Assembly: GCF_016634425.1 (NCBI RefSeq)
Contig: NZ_JAEPES010000001.1
Span: 248,001-312,000 of the forward strand
Direction of reading: 5' to 3'
DNA length: 64,000 nt
Source of the DNA: Lacisediminihabitans changchengi
GTDB taxonomy: Bacteria; Actinomycetota; Actinomycetes; Actinomycetales; Microbacteriaceae
Positions 17,801 through 25,834 of the stretch are shown one piece after another. The position numbers and the translations under genes are program-made. The notes under the pieces are model-generated. The model saw only the letters and a list, made by a program, of their open reading frames with translations, was not told the DNA's origin and did not search any database. Positions within the stretch are counted from its first letter, which is position 1. Every line of letters begins with the position of its first letter.

Positions 17801-20147
17801 CGAGCGGCGGGATCGGCACCACGGTGACCGCCGCGCTCGAAGACTTGAGCCCATCGGAGACGACGTAGGTGAGCTGCACCTGCTGGGCGAGCACTCCGGG
17901 CGCGGTGACCCGCACGACCGAGTTGCCGAGCACCTCGACATTGAGCGCGCTGCCGTCCGGTCCCTTGTCCACCGACTGCACCACGAGCACCCGCCCAGAC
18001 GGCGAGACGTCGTTGGTCAGCACGTCGACGGTGGTCGGCTCCCCCGGTCGCACGTACGCGACGTCCTTCACCGCAATGGGCGCGGCGTTGGAACCACTGG
18101 GGTTGGCTACGTTCACCAGGGCGATCCCCTGCACGGTATGTGCGCCCGCCGCGATCGTGTAGGCGAGATAGTACGAACCGGCCACGTTGGAGGTGAACTC
18201 GATGGTCGACTTCCCCTGGTCCACCGAGACCGTGGCGTTGCCGCCCGACTCGAGCTTCGCGCTGACAAGAGACAGGGGCTGGCCGGATGGCGAGAGGTCG
18301 TTCTCGAGTGGATGGATGACCACCGGCGTTGCACTCACCGCCGTCGCGAAGTCGGGCACTGCAACCGGGTCGAGGCTGTCGACCGGCTTCACGTCAACCT
18401 CGAGGCTCCCCGCGGTGGTGGTCTTGCCGTCGGAGATAGTGAACGCGACCTGTTTGGCGCCCGTCTGACCGGTCTTGCTGGTGAAGGTAATGGTGCCGTC
18501 GGCGGTGAACTGCACCAGGTCGGGCGTCGTCGCGGCGGCGCCGACCAGGTAGATCTCGTCGCCGTCCGGGTCGATGAAGTCGCCCAGTACGTTGTACGGG
18601 ATCGCCTGCCCGACCTCGACGGTCGCCGTGCTGGTGCGCTTCTGGGTCGGCGCCGTGTTGGCGCTGAGCGGTCGGATGGTCACGTTGACCTGCGCCGACG
18701 CGTAGGCCTGACGTCCGTCGCTGATCGTGTAGCGGAAGGATGCGGTGGTGATCGCCCCGAGCGGCGGCGTGTACTGCAGGGCGCGCCCACCCTCGATGAC
18801 GTCGACGGTGCCGATCGACGGGTCGATGTCGTCGACCTTCGTGATGGTGAGGACGTCGCCATCCTCGTCCGTGTCGTTGTCGAGCACCGGGAGCACGGTC
18901 GTGCGCTGCGGTCGCGCGCCGAAGTTGTCATCGACGGCCACCGGCGGATGGTTGGTTGCCGTGCGGTTCGCCACCGCATCCTCGAACGACTGCTTCACCG
19001 GGCGTTCCTTGCCGGTTTCGCCGTCTTTCGTCACCTCGTCGGGGTTTACCTGCGCCCAGTTGTTGACCAGACGGATGTCCGAGGACGCGATCCAGGCGTT
19101 GCCGTTCTGCAGATTGTTCAGCGCGATCACGCCGTGGTTGACGCGGAACTCGAGGTCACTGCCGCTTGTCGGCTCCCCGATGTCCTGCGCGATGGGCTGC
19201 TTGTCGTCGCAGGCGTAGAGGTACTTCTGCGCATCGGCCCAGGCCCCATAGGCACAGCCTCCCAAGAACACCGGGGCGGAGACGCCGCTCGCCGAGGTGA
19301 CCGGTGTCGTGATCTTCGCCTGTACTGTCGCGGGGGCGCCGCCGCCCAACGGAACCTCGAGCAGCGAGTTGCCGGTGGCGACCAGCACGTAGTCGTTGTC
19401 GGGGCCGGCCTGCTGGATGCGCAGCGCGTCAGCGGTGAGTTTGGTGACCGATCCGTCCGAGCGGATCACCGTGTTCGCCCTCGTGTCAAGCACGACCGGG
19501 TGCTCCCCGACCGCGGTCAGCTGAGAGTTCTTCTTCGGCACGCCGAAGGTGACGGAGGTCGCTTTCGCACCGGGACGCTCCACGGTGACCAGCTTCTGCT
19601 GGGCGGGCGAGGTCGCAAAGATCTGACCGGTCTTGCTTGCGACGACGAGCGCGCCCAGACCGAGCTTGGCGGTGGGAGTCGTCTTGCCCGCGTCGAAGGT
19701 GAGCTTGTCGGCGGCGTCGATGACCCAGAGCTTGCCGTCCTGACCCAGAATGGCGAGCGTATTGGCGCCATACGCGACCTTCGCGCCGACCGGGATGGTG
19801 ATCTTCTGGGTCAATGAGACGAAGGCGGGGTCGATGACCTGCGCGGTGCCCTGGGTGGTGTCGGTGAGGATCGTCGCCCCGCCGTCCTGCAGCACGTCGA
19901 GGTGGGTGGATGAGCCGTTCACCTTGGCGTCGAGCTCACCGATCTGGTGGTTGAGACGACCGCCGAGCAGCTGCTTGCCGTTCGTCACCCAGACGTTCTG
20001 GGCGGTCAGGTCGACATCGGTGACCGGGAAGCCCCGGTGCGCGATAGCCAGGGTGATCGGCACGCCGGCCAGCACCGCGATGGCGACGACCGACGAGATG
20101 ACCTTGCGCCCGCGGAGTTTCGACCAGAACGCATTCTTAGTCGGCAT
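14853..20147 (-). CDS. Giant membrane-anchored surface protein with Ig/cadherin-like and fibronectin III repeats
   Basis: Protein of 1,764 residues. A short basic cytoplasmic tail and one membrane helix (residues 16-36, ISSVVAIAVLAGVPITLAIA) are followed by about 350 residues resembling a beta-propeller (NVWVTNGKQLLGG and similar blades). Then come many Ig/cadherin-like units marked by VLDNDTDEDGDVLTITKV, NDVSPSGRVLVV, DNDTSPDN, GIDPDGDSVALTGIG and NDSDPNGYELSL, with Asp-rich turns suited to calcium. Two fibronectin type III domains follow (YTFQVRAYNSDGWGAWS and the next), and a Cys-containing C-terminal domain (four Cys). The ATG at 20147 has GGGGGAG upstream and overlaps the previous gene by 11 bp. 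No sortase signal is seen at the C-terminus. Probably an envelope-spanning adhesin or structural fibre; the exact role is unknown. Confidence 0.85.
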   Translation of the reverse strand: MPTKNAFWSKLRGRKVISSVVAIAVLAGVPITLAIAHRGFPVTDVDLTAQNVWVTNGKQLLGGRLNHQIGELDAKVNGSSTHLDVLQDGGATILTDTTQGTAQVIDPAFVSLTQKITIPVGAKVAYGANTLAILGQDGKLWVIDAADKLTFDAGKTTPTAKLGLGALVVASKTGQIFATSPAQQKLVTVERPGAKATSVTFGVPKKNSQLTAVGEHPVVLDTRANTVIRSDGSVTKLTADALRIQQAGPDNDYVLVATGNSLLEVPLGGGAPATVQAKITTPVTSASGVSAPVFLGGCAYGAWADAQKYLYACDDKQPIAQDIGEPTSGSDLEFRVNHGVIALNNLQNGNAWIASSDIRLVNNWAQVNPDEVTKDGETGKERPVKQSFEDAVANRTATNHPPVAVDDNFGARPQRTTVLPVLDNDTDEDGDVLTITKVDDIDPSIGTVDVIEGGRALQYTPPLGAITTASFRYTISDGRQAYASAQVNVTIRPLSANTAPTQKRTSTATVEVGQAIPYNVLGDFIDPDGDEIYLVGAAATTPDLVQFTADGTITFTSKTGQTGAKQVAFTISDGKTTTAGSLEVDVKPVDSLDPVAVPDFATAVSATPVVIHPLENDLSPSGQPLSLVSAKLESGGNATVSVDQGKSTIEFTSNVAGSYYLAYTIAAGAHTVQGIALVNVANPSGSNAAPIAVKDVAYVRPGEPTTVDVLTNDVSPSGRVLVVQSVDKGPDGSALNVEVLGNSVVRVTAPGVLAQQVQLTYVVSDGLKSSSAAVTVVPIPPLVNHQSPIATDDAATVRAGDIASVPVLDNDTSPDNVPFTLDPTLASTADQGEGASAFVSGSLVRYQAPTVAGTYSVTYGITDKYDQRASATVTFTVTAKSKDKDLAPQPQTLTGRAFAGAAVEIVVPLNGIDPDGDSVALTGIGSAPSLGRITGTTGSSFTYQAYEASAGTDTFTYIVEDTAGKTATGTISVGVIPRPSTVKPPTAVDDKIEVKPGKTAAVPVLLNDSDPNGYELSLKPKLPEVQEPLVAKVSGALVLITAPNNEGAYVVRYQVTNGQGGSATAFVQVLVTNDAKPIYPSAADHVITIEQLTGKSSITVNALDGASNPSGVASDLTVAVKGANASAGDVQPNGKIVVTPSDHRMAITYSVTDETTGLAGEAFVVVPPKPGSAEASTAPPSIKPGLTEIVKMNGTGEYTLSQIITVPSGRPAKITKEADVSATNAAGSPWVSTSALKFTGAKDYRGPAAITFRVNDGKDPGMTEDRITLLTLPITVGSADQSDVPPTFTPPSVQVEAGEDPQVIDLRDSTFQPNPQVLAAVTYSDFSSSNSEVVSSPSGSKLSLSAPFGVQPGAVSTITFTVNSGEFHIPGQVNVRVVSSSRPLAYQKSVQKIDFKRGGAGASQNGAVSETYWINPFPNQALTIIAAKAASAPAGVTVSFTANSITVSASTAAKTGDVNVTYTVQDATKDPARNVTGQLTATIHDVPDAPPAPSTSQASGSSDGQVKMTIAAPSDNHGLSVTKYEIKSTPNDSDDVVTATGNYTAKGLRNGQGYTFQVRAYNSDGWGAWSDSSNTVIPYGTPAAPASATISNPGNDYGPASLKLTWTAPGNTGGGNVTYEVSYDGGAWTAATSGTTRTGDVGSHSFTVRAINTGSGNTGPNRASNSITVDKKPDPVKSVDLERGSTATCDTGGTCYRFKVTTHNMGNGSKSISFYCNGQKQTTSTTTITTTDGQPTTSPSPWCGYDTQYVIVDGVTSNNADFNP

Positions 20148-20844
20148 CGTCACTCCCCCGCTTCCATTCAAGCAGAGGCAGGTCTTCCACACTCACGAGG
20201 TGGGTGGCGAGCGAATACTCCACGAGCCGCGCACGACGGTTGTTCGCGAGCTTGCCCTTGCCTCCGCGCAGCCCGGAGACCCCGATCTTGTCGAGCTTGT
20301 CGCACACGTTGTCGAGCTTGCGATTGAAGGTCGTCATCGACCAGCCGAGGCGGGCCGCGGCATCCGCAGAACTCGGCACCTCTCCTCGCCCCGGCACGGC
20401 CTGGGTCAGGATGTTCTCCGCCAACGACAGGATCAGCTGCTTCTGTGTGGCGGTGAGCGTCACCGGCATGATCGTTGTGGAGGTGGTGGTCGACGAGGCG
20501 AAGGGCGACATGCTGAAATACTGCTCGTCCGTGTGGATGGTGAAGTCGTAGGTGGTCGACCCCGCGCTGAACATGACGTGCATCGTCGGGAAGACGAGCG
20601 GCAGGCGCGCCCCGGACGCGAGCCAGGCCTGCACCGAGCCGGTGCCGTCCGACACTGTGGCCGCGAGCAGATTGCCGACGTTGCCGAGCCACCACATCTC
20701 GTGGTCCGCGTAGATGCGCAGGAATTGCCGATGAAGGTAGGGATTGTCGTCGATGGCGAGATCGCCCTCGCGACCGACGAAGAAGTCGCCGGGTTCTTCG
20801 ATCGAGTACCACTCGCCGCAGAACTCCACCTTCACCACGTTCAC
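20137..20844 (-). CDS. FHA-like protein with C-terminal helix-turn-helix-like domain
   Basis: 235-residue protein. The N-terminal 110 residues look like an FHA domain (FFVGREGDLAIDDNPYLHRQ, with the Arg and the His-Arg strand). After a Ser/Thr-rich linker (SPFASSTTTSTTIMP) comes a helical region, TLTATQKQLILSLAENIL and RLGWSMTTFNRKLDNVCDKL, resembling a sigma-region-4 or LuxR-like DNA-binding fold, ending in a basic segment (GGKGKLANNRRARL). This would join phosphothreonine reading to transcription, as in EmbR, but DNA binding is inference. The GTG at 20844 overlaps the kinase stop (GTGA); a GTG at 20853 is the alternative. Its 3' end overlaps the giant-protein gene by 11 bp. Confidence 0.75.
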   Translation of the reverse strand: MNVVKVEFCGEWYSIEEPGDFFVGREGDLAIDDNPYLHRQFLRIYADHEMWWLGNVGNLLAATVSDGTGSVQAWLASGARLPLVFPTMHVMFSAGSTTYDFTIHTDEQYFSMSPFASSTTTSTTIMPVTLTATQKQLILSLAENILTQAVPGRGEVPSSADAAARLGWSMTTFNRKLDNVCDKLDKIGVSGLRGGKGKLANNRRARLVEYSLATHLVSVEDLPLLEWKRGSDDAD

Positions 20845-22541
20845 CGGTCGCACACCGCCAAGGGGTTAGCCGAACTGATTCCATCGCGCAGCACGGCGAC
20901 ATTGATGCAGGTCTTCGAGCCGGGCACCACACCGGTGACGACGGCGGTCGGCTGGTCGGTCGGTGTCTGCTCGGTGGGCGACTCGGCCTTGGCCCAGAGA
21001 AAGCTGTCACCCTTCTTCGGTTTCGGGTTGGTCCAGGTGAAGGTGACGGTACTGCCGTCGGCACTGGCGACCGCCGCACCGTTGGTCGGCGCCGGTACCG
21101 AGGAGACGTCGATCACGCCGCCGTTTCCTCCGGGTGCCGCGGTCGGTCCGGCCGGGGTGGATCCGCCCTGCGGAACGACGAAGAACAGCACTGCGGCGAT
21201 CACGATCACGACGATTGCGGCAGCGATGCCGATCAGGGCACCGCGCTTGCGTCGCGGCTGGTGCGCATCGGGCTCGGCACCGGTCTCAGCGCCGGCCTGA
21301 GCACCGCTCTCGCGCTGCGTAGAAGTCGCGGGCGGCGGGGGCTGCGCGGTCTCGCGGGGACGCATCACCGTCTCCTCGACGGCTACCTGAACCGGTGCGC
21401 GCAGTCGGGTGGATTCGACCTGCGATTCGACCTGCGATTCGACCAGCGATTCGACCTGTGCCGGATGCGGGACCGGGCGCTCGATGATCGGGGGCTGGAT
21501 GATCGGGGGCTGGATGGCCACGGTCGCAACGGAGCGCACCCGTGTCTCGTCGGCATCCTGACCATCGCTCTCGCGAGCGGTCGCCTCGATGTGCAGGTTG
21601 GGCACGTCGATGGTGGTCGGGGCATAGCCGAGTTCGAGTTCCACCCGCTGGAGGGCACGAGCGAAGTCGAGCGCTGTAGCGAAGCGGTCGCTGCGGTCGG
21701 AGGCCATCCCCTTCCGCAGCACGGCGACGAGAGAGCGCGGCAGGTCGGTGCGGGAGAACGGGGTGATGGCTCCACGCTCGATGCGGCCGATCAGATCGAG
21801 GGTTCCATTCGAATGACCGCGCACCTCGAATGGCGTCTGCCCGGCCAGGATCGTGTAGATCGTCGCGGCGAGGGAGAACACATCGGAGCGCACATCGGGC
21901 TCGGGGTCGTCATCGAACATCTCCGGCGGCGACCAGGGAACGGACATCCCGACCGAAGCGCCTGTTCCGCTGGTTCCGGTGGTTCCCGTGGTGCCGGCCG
22001 CGCCCGCGAGGGCATCGGCGAGAGTGCCGGTGTGCAGCGGCAGAACGTCTTCTTCGACGGCGGAGGAGATTCCGAAGTCGGTGAGTGCCGGCCATCCGTA
22101 GTCGTTGGTGAGCACGTTCGCCGGCTTGATGTCGCGGTGAAGAATGCCGGCAGAGTGTGCGGTCGCCACCGCGCTCGACAGTCGCACGCCGATGCGCAGC
22201 GCGTCGGCGACCTCGAAGGTCTCCTGCTTGTATCGCTCGGCGAGGCTCGGGCCAGAGCAATACTCCATCACGAAGTACGGACGGTCGTCGGAGGCGACAT
22301 CCGCCTGGTAGATCGTGACGATATATGGATGGGTCGAGAGTTGCGCCATGAGGTTCGCCTCACCGACGAACGCGGCTCGCGTCGCGGGCGTGAGGTCTTC
22401 GGTGAGCAGCACCTTCACCGCGACCCGGCGCTTGGGCAGCTTCTGCTCGTAGAGGAAGACGTCGGAGAACCCGCCGGAACCCAGCACCTTGACGAAGGTG
22501 TAGCCCGGCAGCTCGGGCGGCTGTGAGGTGGAGCGACGCAT
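20841..22541 (-). CDS. PknB-type transmembrane Ser/Thr protein kinase
   Basis: Eukaryotic-like kinase of 566 residues. The cytoplasmic kinase domain has the P-loop GSGGFSDVF (21-29), Lys 43 in AVKVL, HRDIKPANVL (Asp 137), the DFG at 155-157 and PPE at 205-207, so it should be active. The activation loop is stretched to about 50 residues and contains GTTGTTGTSGTGASVG, a Thr-rich low-complexity repeat with many possible phosphosites. A juxtamembrane Pro/Gln-rich linker leads to one helix (434-456) and an external 110-residue FN3-like domain with two Cys. No PASTA repeats are present, unlike PknB. It overlaps the FHA gene upstream by one base and the FHA-HTH gene downstream by four. Confidence 0.92.
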   Translation of the reverse strand: MRRSTSQPPELPGYTFVKVLGSGGFSDVFLYEQKLPKRRVAVKVLLTEDLTPATRAAFVGEANLMAQLSTHPYIVTIYQADVASDDRPYFVMEYCSGPSLAERYKQETFEVADALRIGVRLSSAVATAHSAGILHRDIKPANVLTNDYGWPALTDFGISSAVEEDVLPLHTGTLADALAGAAGTTGTTGTSGTGASVGMSVPWSPPEMFDDDPEPDVRSDVFSLAATIYTILAGQTPFEVRGHSNGTLDLIGRIERGAITPFSRTDLPRSLVAVLRKGMASDRSDRFATALDFARALQRVELELGYAPTTIDVPNLHIEATARESDGQDADETRVRSVATVAIQPPIIQPPIIERPVPHPAQVESLVESQVESQVESTRLRAPVQVAVEETVMRPRETAQPPPPATSTQRESGAQAGAETGAEPDAHQPRRKRGALIGIAAAIVVIVIAAVLFFVVPQGGSTPAGPTAAPGGNGGVIDVSSVPAPTNGAAVASADGSTVTFTWTNPKPKKGDSFLWAKAESPTEQTPTDQPTAVVTGVVPGSKTCINVAVLRDGISSANPLAVCDR

Positions 22542-23731
22542 CAGTCTTCGTCCACCCGGAGGGTTATGCCGCCGCCGAAGTCGACGACGGTGCCGATGAT
22601 CACCGCGGTCGGTTCGCCGGCGCGCAGCTTCTGGGGCTCCTTGCCTGGCAGCACCACCATGGTGCCGTTGCGCGAGTGGAGGTCGGTGACGACCACGGTC
22701 TCACCCTCGAGCACGAACCGTGCGTGGGTTCGTGAGATGTCCTGGTCGGCGGTGCCGACGGTGATGAGTCGAGGCACCTGGCCGCCGGAGATCTGCGTCA
22801 CGCTCGGCGCTCGACCGACGAGGATCGGCTGCGCGAGCGGCTCCCGCGATCCGTTCGGCAGCGTCAGCACGATGTGGGGGGCCGGAGCGGGAACGGGCGT
22901 CGAGTGCGCGGTGCGCTTGGCCTTGCGCTCGTTGCGTTCCGTGCGGAGTTTGGCGATGTCCGAGGTCAGCACGGTCTGGCCGTCGTGGTCGCCCTCGACT
23001 TCTGTCTCGTCGCCGGCAGCCGGGACGGCGGATGCCTGCGGCTCCTCGGTCGCGGACGCCTCGGGTTCTTCGGCCACCGCCGCTCCCGCGACATCGCGGT
23101 ACATCGTGTCGCCGAACAGGTCGTCGTAGCGCCCGCGCTCGGTCGTCGGTGCTGGTGCAGCTGCGGCGACGGCCTCGGGCAGCTCGCTCACGGTCGCCTC
23201 GGGGTCGATGTCCACTCGAACGGGCTGCGACGTGACGGCCGTGGGCGCGAACCCGGCAGCACCAACGGACAGCGAGGCGACCCAGGAGATGCCGTCGGAG
23301 ATCGGCAGCCTTCCGACGCCGCTTGCCGCGGTCGCGCCCTCGATCGAGACCGTGAGACGGGTAGCTCCGGCCAGCACCTGTTCCGACCAGGTGGTGACTC
23401 CGGCGCCGGTCACGATGCGCTCAGCATCGGGACCCATAGCGGTGACGGTCACGCCACCCCGCACGATCACCCGTGGCTCACCGGTCGCCTCCACGAGCGC
23501 GAAGGAGGGGATGGCCGCCAGACCGTTTCTGGCGAGCAGGTCGAGCGCAGCGCGGATGCCGCCGTCTTCGCGAATGGCCGAATGCAGGGAGGTGATGAGC
23601 GCGGCATCCGTCGTTGTCTCGATCAGCAGCACTCGCTGCGGGGAGCACAGGGCGAGCCAGCCGTCGCTGACAGCGGGTACGTAGTCGAGAGTCATTGTGT
23701 GGAGAGTGGTTGTTGTGTGGAGAGCGGTCAT
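22541..23731 (-). CDS. FHA domain protein with long N-terminal domain
   Basis: 396-residue protein. The first 170 residues form an uncharacterised domain (DYVPAVSDGWLALCSPQRVLL), the middle is acidic and disordered with Ala/Glu-rich stretches, and the C-terminus is an FHA domain: PILVGRAPSV, DISRTHARFVLEG and DLHSRNGTMVVLP. The N-terminal domain resembles the beta-rich part of type VI-linked FHA proteins only loosely, so no name is given. The ATG at 23731 lies 7 bp after the PP2C stop with GAGAGGG upstream; an alternative ATG is 36 bp later. Position between phosphatase and kinase suggests it is a direct substrate or adaptor of the pair. Confidence 0.82.
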   Translation of the reverse strand: MTALHTTTTLHTMTLDYVPAVSDGWLALCSPQRVLLIETTTDAALITSLHSAIREDGGIRAALDLLARNGLAAIPSFALVEATGEPRVIVRGGVTVTAMGPDAERIVTGAGVTTWSEQVLAGATRLTVSIEGATAASGVGRLPISDGISWVASLSVGAAGFAPTAVTSQPVRVDIDPEATVSELPEAVAAAAPAPTTERGRYDDLFGDTMYRDVAGAAVAEEPEASATEEPQASAVPAAGDETEVEGDHDGQTVLTSDIAKLRTERNERKAKRTAHSTPVPAPAPHIVLTLPNGSREPLAQPILVGRAPSVTQISGGQVPRLITVGTADQDISRTHARFVLEGETVVVTDLHSRNGTMVVLPGKEPQKLRAGEPTAVIIGTVVDFGGGITLRVDED

Positions 23732-23738
23732 TGCGCGG

Positions 23739-24665
23739 TCACCCTCTCGGCCGAGTCTCTTCGAGTTGTGCTGGCATCGCATCGCGATCGACGGTGTCGT
23801 CGCTCACGACCGCAGTTCCGACCGCCTCGGACTGGACGACGATGACGGTGACATTGTCGGATCCTCCGGCGGCGACGGCGGCATTCACCAGTCGTTCGGC
23901 AACGCTGATCGCGTACTCCCCCGGTGCCGTCCGTGCCGACTCGGCCGCGTGAAACACGATGATGCGCGCGATCTCGTCGTCGTCGAGCTCTTTGGTGAGG
24001 CCGTCGGAGCAGACGAGGAAGGTCTGGCGATCTCGAGCGGGGAGTAACCAGATATCGGCGTCGACCTCGGCCTCTGCACCGAGCGCGCGCGTGACGACGT
24101 TGCGCTCCGGATGGCTGTGCGCCTCCAGCCGGGTGATCTCGCCCTGGTCGACGAGTTCCTGCACCGCGGAATGGTCGACGCTCAGCTGCAGGAGGGTGCG
24201 ACCGTCCCAGCTGTAGACGCGCGAATCGCCGACATTGAACGCCATCCAGTGGTAATTGCCGCGGGGTCCGGTTTCGACGAAGGCGACGCCGGAGAGCGTC
24301 GTTCCCGAGAGGGATCCGTCGGCATCCGCGCTGTCTCCGACGGCCAGCACCGCGTCGTTCGCATGGCGGATAGCGTCGAGCACGCGCTGTGGTGATGCGA
24401 CCTCGGTGTCGACGAAAGAGTCGGCGAAAGCGGCGATCGCGGCCTGACTCGCTCGGTCTCCGAACGCGTGACCGCCCATACCGTCGGCCACGACGAACAG
24501 GGGTAATGCAGCGAGGTAGCTGTCTTCGTTGATGCGGCGAACCGCGCCACGATCGGAATACCCGGCGAACCGGAATCGCACAGTGTGGTTTGGTGCGGCG
24601 TGGTTTGGTGCGGCGTGGTTCGGCGCGGCGCCGTCAGACAGCACGATCTCGCGCTGGATCTCCAT
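23739..24665 (-). CDS. PP2C family Ser/Thr protein phosphatase
   Basis: Metal-dependent phosphatase of 308 residues that would reverse the neighbouring kinase. Conserved motifs are SDRGAVRRINEDSYL, FVVADGMGGHAFG (metal-binding Asp), FNVGDSRVYSWDG, FLVCSDGLTKELDDDEI and GGSDNVTVIVVQ, all intact. The N-terminus carries three copies of Ala-Ala-Pro-Asn-His encoded by 15-bp repeats. The ATG at 24665 is 11 nt after GGGGGAGG; a GTG at 24677 immediately follows the same site and is less likely. As first gene of the minus-strand run it probably lies closest to the promoter of the whole cluster. Confidence 0.9.
   Translation of the reverse strand: MEIQREIVLSDGAAPNHAAPNHAAPNHTVRFRFAGYSDRGAVRRINEDSYLAALPLFVVADGMGGHAFGDRASQAAIAAFADSFVDTEVASPQRVLDAIRHANDAVLAVGDSADADGSLSGTTLSGVAFVETGPRGNYHWMAFNVGDSRVYSWDGRTLLQLSVDHSAVQELVDQGEITRLEAHSHPERNVVTRALGAEAEVDADIWLLPARDRQTFLVCSDGLTKELDDDEIARIIVFHAAESARTAPGEYAISVAERLVNAAVAAGGSDNVTVIVVQSEAVGTAVVSDDTVDRDAMPAQLEETRPRG
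24586..24630. repeat. 15-bp in-frame tandem repeat in the PP2C gene
   Basis: Three units of TGGTTTGGTGCGGCG (24586, 24601, 24616, the last with two changes) encode Ala-Ala-Pro-Asn-His three times near the phosphatase N-terminus. Being a multiple of three, copy-number change would lengthen the linker without breaking the frame. Confidence 0.9.
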
Positions 24666-24798
24666 CGTCGGCGACACCTCCCCCCGCAACACTCTATGCG
24701 CTGCTCACACGGGCGCCTCCCGCAACCGTAACCGGCATCCGGCGCTCCCGACATGGGGACTGCTGCCCATGGGGCGCTCGCCCGTCAGCCGGCGCTCG

Positions 24799-25794
24799 CT
24801 ACGACGAGACGGATGCCCGGTTCTTGTCGATGCGGATCTTGATCAGGCTGGCCACGACTGCAACCGCCATCGAGACGACGATCACACCGAGCGACATGAG
24901 CGTGGAAATCTCGGGTGCCCACTCGATGCCCTTGCCGCTATTGATGAAGGGCAGCTCGTTCTCGTGCAGGGCATGCGCAACCAGCTTGACGCCAATGAAG
25001 GCGAGGATGAAGGCGATGCCGTACTTGAGGTACACCAGCTTGTCGATGAGGTCACCGAGCAAGAAGTACAGCTGGCGCAGCCCCATCAATGCGAACACGT
25101 TGGCGGTGAACACGATGAACGCGCTTTGAGTGATGCCGAAGATCGCCGGTATCGAGTCCAACGCGAAGATGAGGTCGGTGGAGCCGATCGCCAGGAAGAC
25201 GATGATCATCGGCGTGAGCACCTTCTTGCCGTCGATCACAGTGCGCAGCTTCGCCCCGTCGAACTCATCGGTGATCGGTACGCGCTTGCGCAGGAGACGG
25301 ATGACTCCGCTCTCCTTATCTTCCATCTCGTCGCTGTTTTCGAATGCCTGCCTAATGGCGGTGTACAGCAGGAAGGCGCCGAAAATGTAGAAGATCCAGC
25401 TGAAGTGTTCGATCAGCTGTGCGCCGAGAATGATGAAGATCGCTCTCAAGACCAGTGCGATGATGATGCCCACCATCAGCACTTCCTGCTGGTATTTTCT
25501 CGGGACCGAGAACCTCGCCATGATGATGACGAAAACGAACAGGTTGTCGATCGACAGGCTGTATTCGGTCAGCCAGCCGGCGACGAATTGTCCGGCATGG
25601 TCGGCGCCGGCGAAGACGAACATCAACACAGCGAAAATCAGTGCAAGCAGCACGTAGAAGCCCACCCACAGGCTCGACTCTTTGGTGGACGGGATGTGCG
25701 GACGCTTGTAGGCCAGCACCAGGTCGGCGATCACAATGAGGATCAGCACGACGATGGTCGTGATCTCAAACGCGATCGGGAGTTGAAGTTCCAA
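24799..25794 (-). CDS. TerC family integral membrane protein (probable Mn2+ exporter)
   Basis: Polytopic membrane protein of 331 residues, similar to the TerC/Alx/MeeF family that exports manganese and helps metalate exported proteins. About nine helices are visible, with the family motif SLSIDNLFVFVIIMARF (membrane Asp) in the first half and the mirror-image FALDSIPAIFGIT in the second half. The TTG at 25794 is preferred: AAAGG lies 7 nt upstream and relatives start close to this point, whereas the ATG at 25809 has no ribosome site. A manganese-type riboswitch in its leader supports the metal role. It is on the same strand as the phosphatase cluster but 130 bp away. Confidence 0.85.
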   Translation of the reverse strand: MELQLPIAFEITTIVVLILIVIADLVLAYKRPHIPSTKESSLWVGFYVLLALIFAVLMFVFAGADHAGQFVAGWLTEYSLSIDNLFVFVIIMARFSVPRKYQQEVLMVGIIIALVLRAIFIILGAQLIEHFSWIFYIFGAFLLYTAIRQAFENSDEMEDKESGVIRLLRKRVPITDEFDGAKLRTVIDGKKVLTPMIIVFLAIGSTDLIFALDSIPAIFGITQSAFIVFTANVFALMGLRQLYFLLGDLIDKLVYLKYGIAFILAFIGVKLVAHALHENELPFINSGKGIEWAPEISTLMSLGVIVVSMAVAVVASLIKIRIDKNRASVSS

Positions 25795-25834
25795 GGGCGG
25801 GCCTTTCATCGGGGTCGGCGGGTACGCCGGATTC

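Noticed and set aside
17793..19817. 674-codon open frame on the plus strand opposite the giant-protein gene
   Set aside because: It lies fully antisense to a well-supported gene, has an Arg/Gly/Asp/Val-rich shadow composition, no start signal and no recognisable domain.
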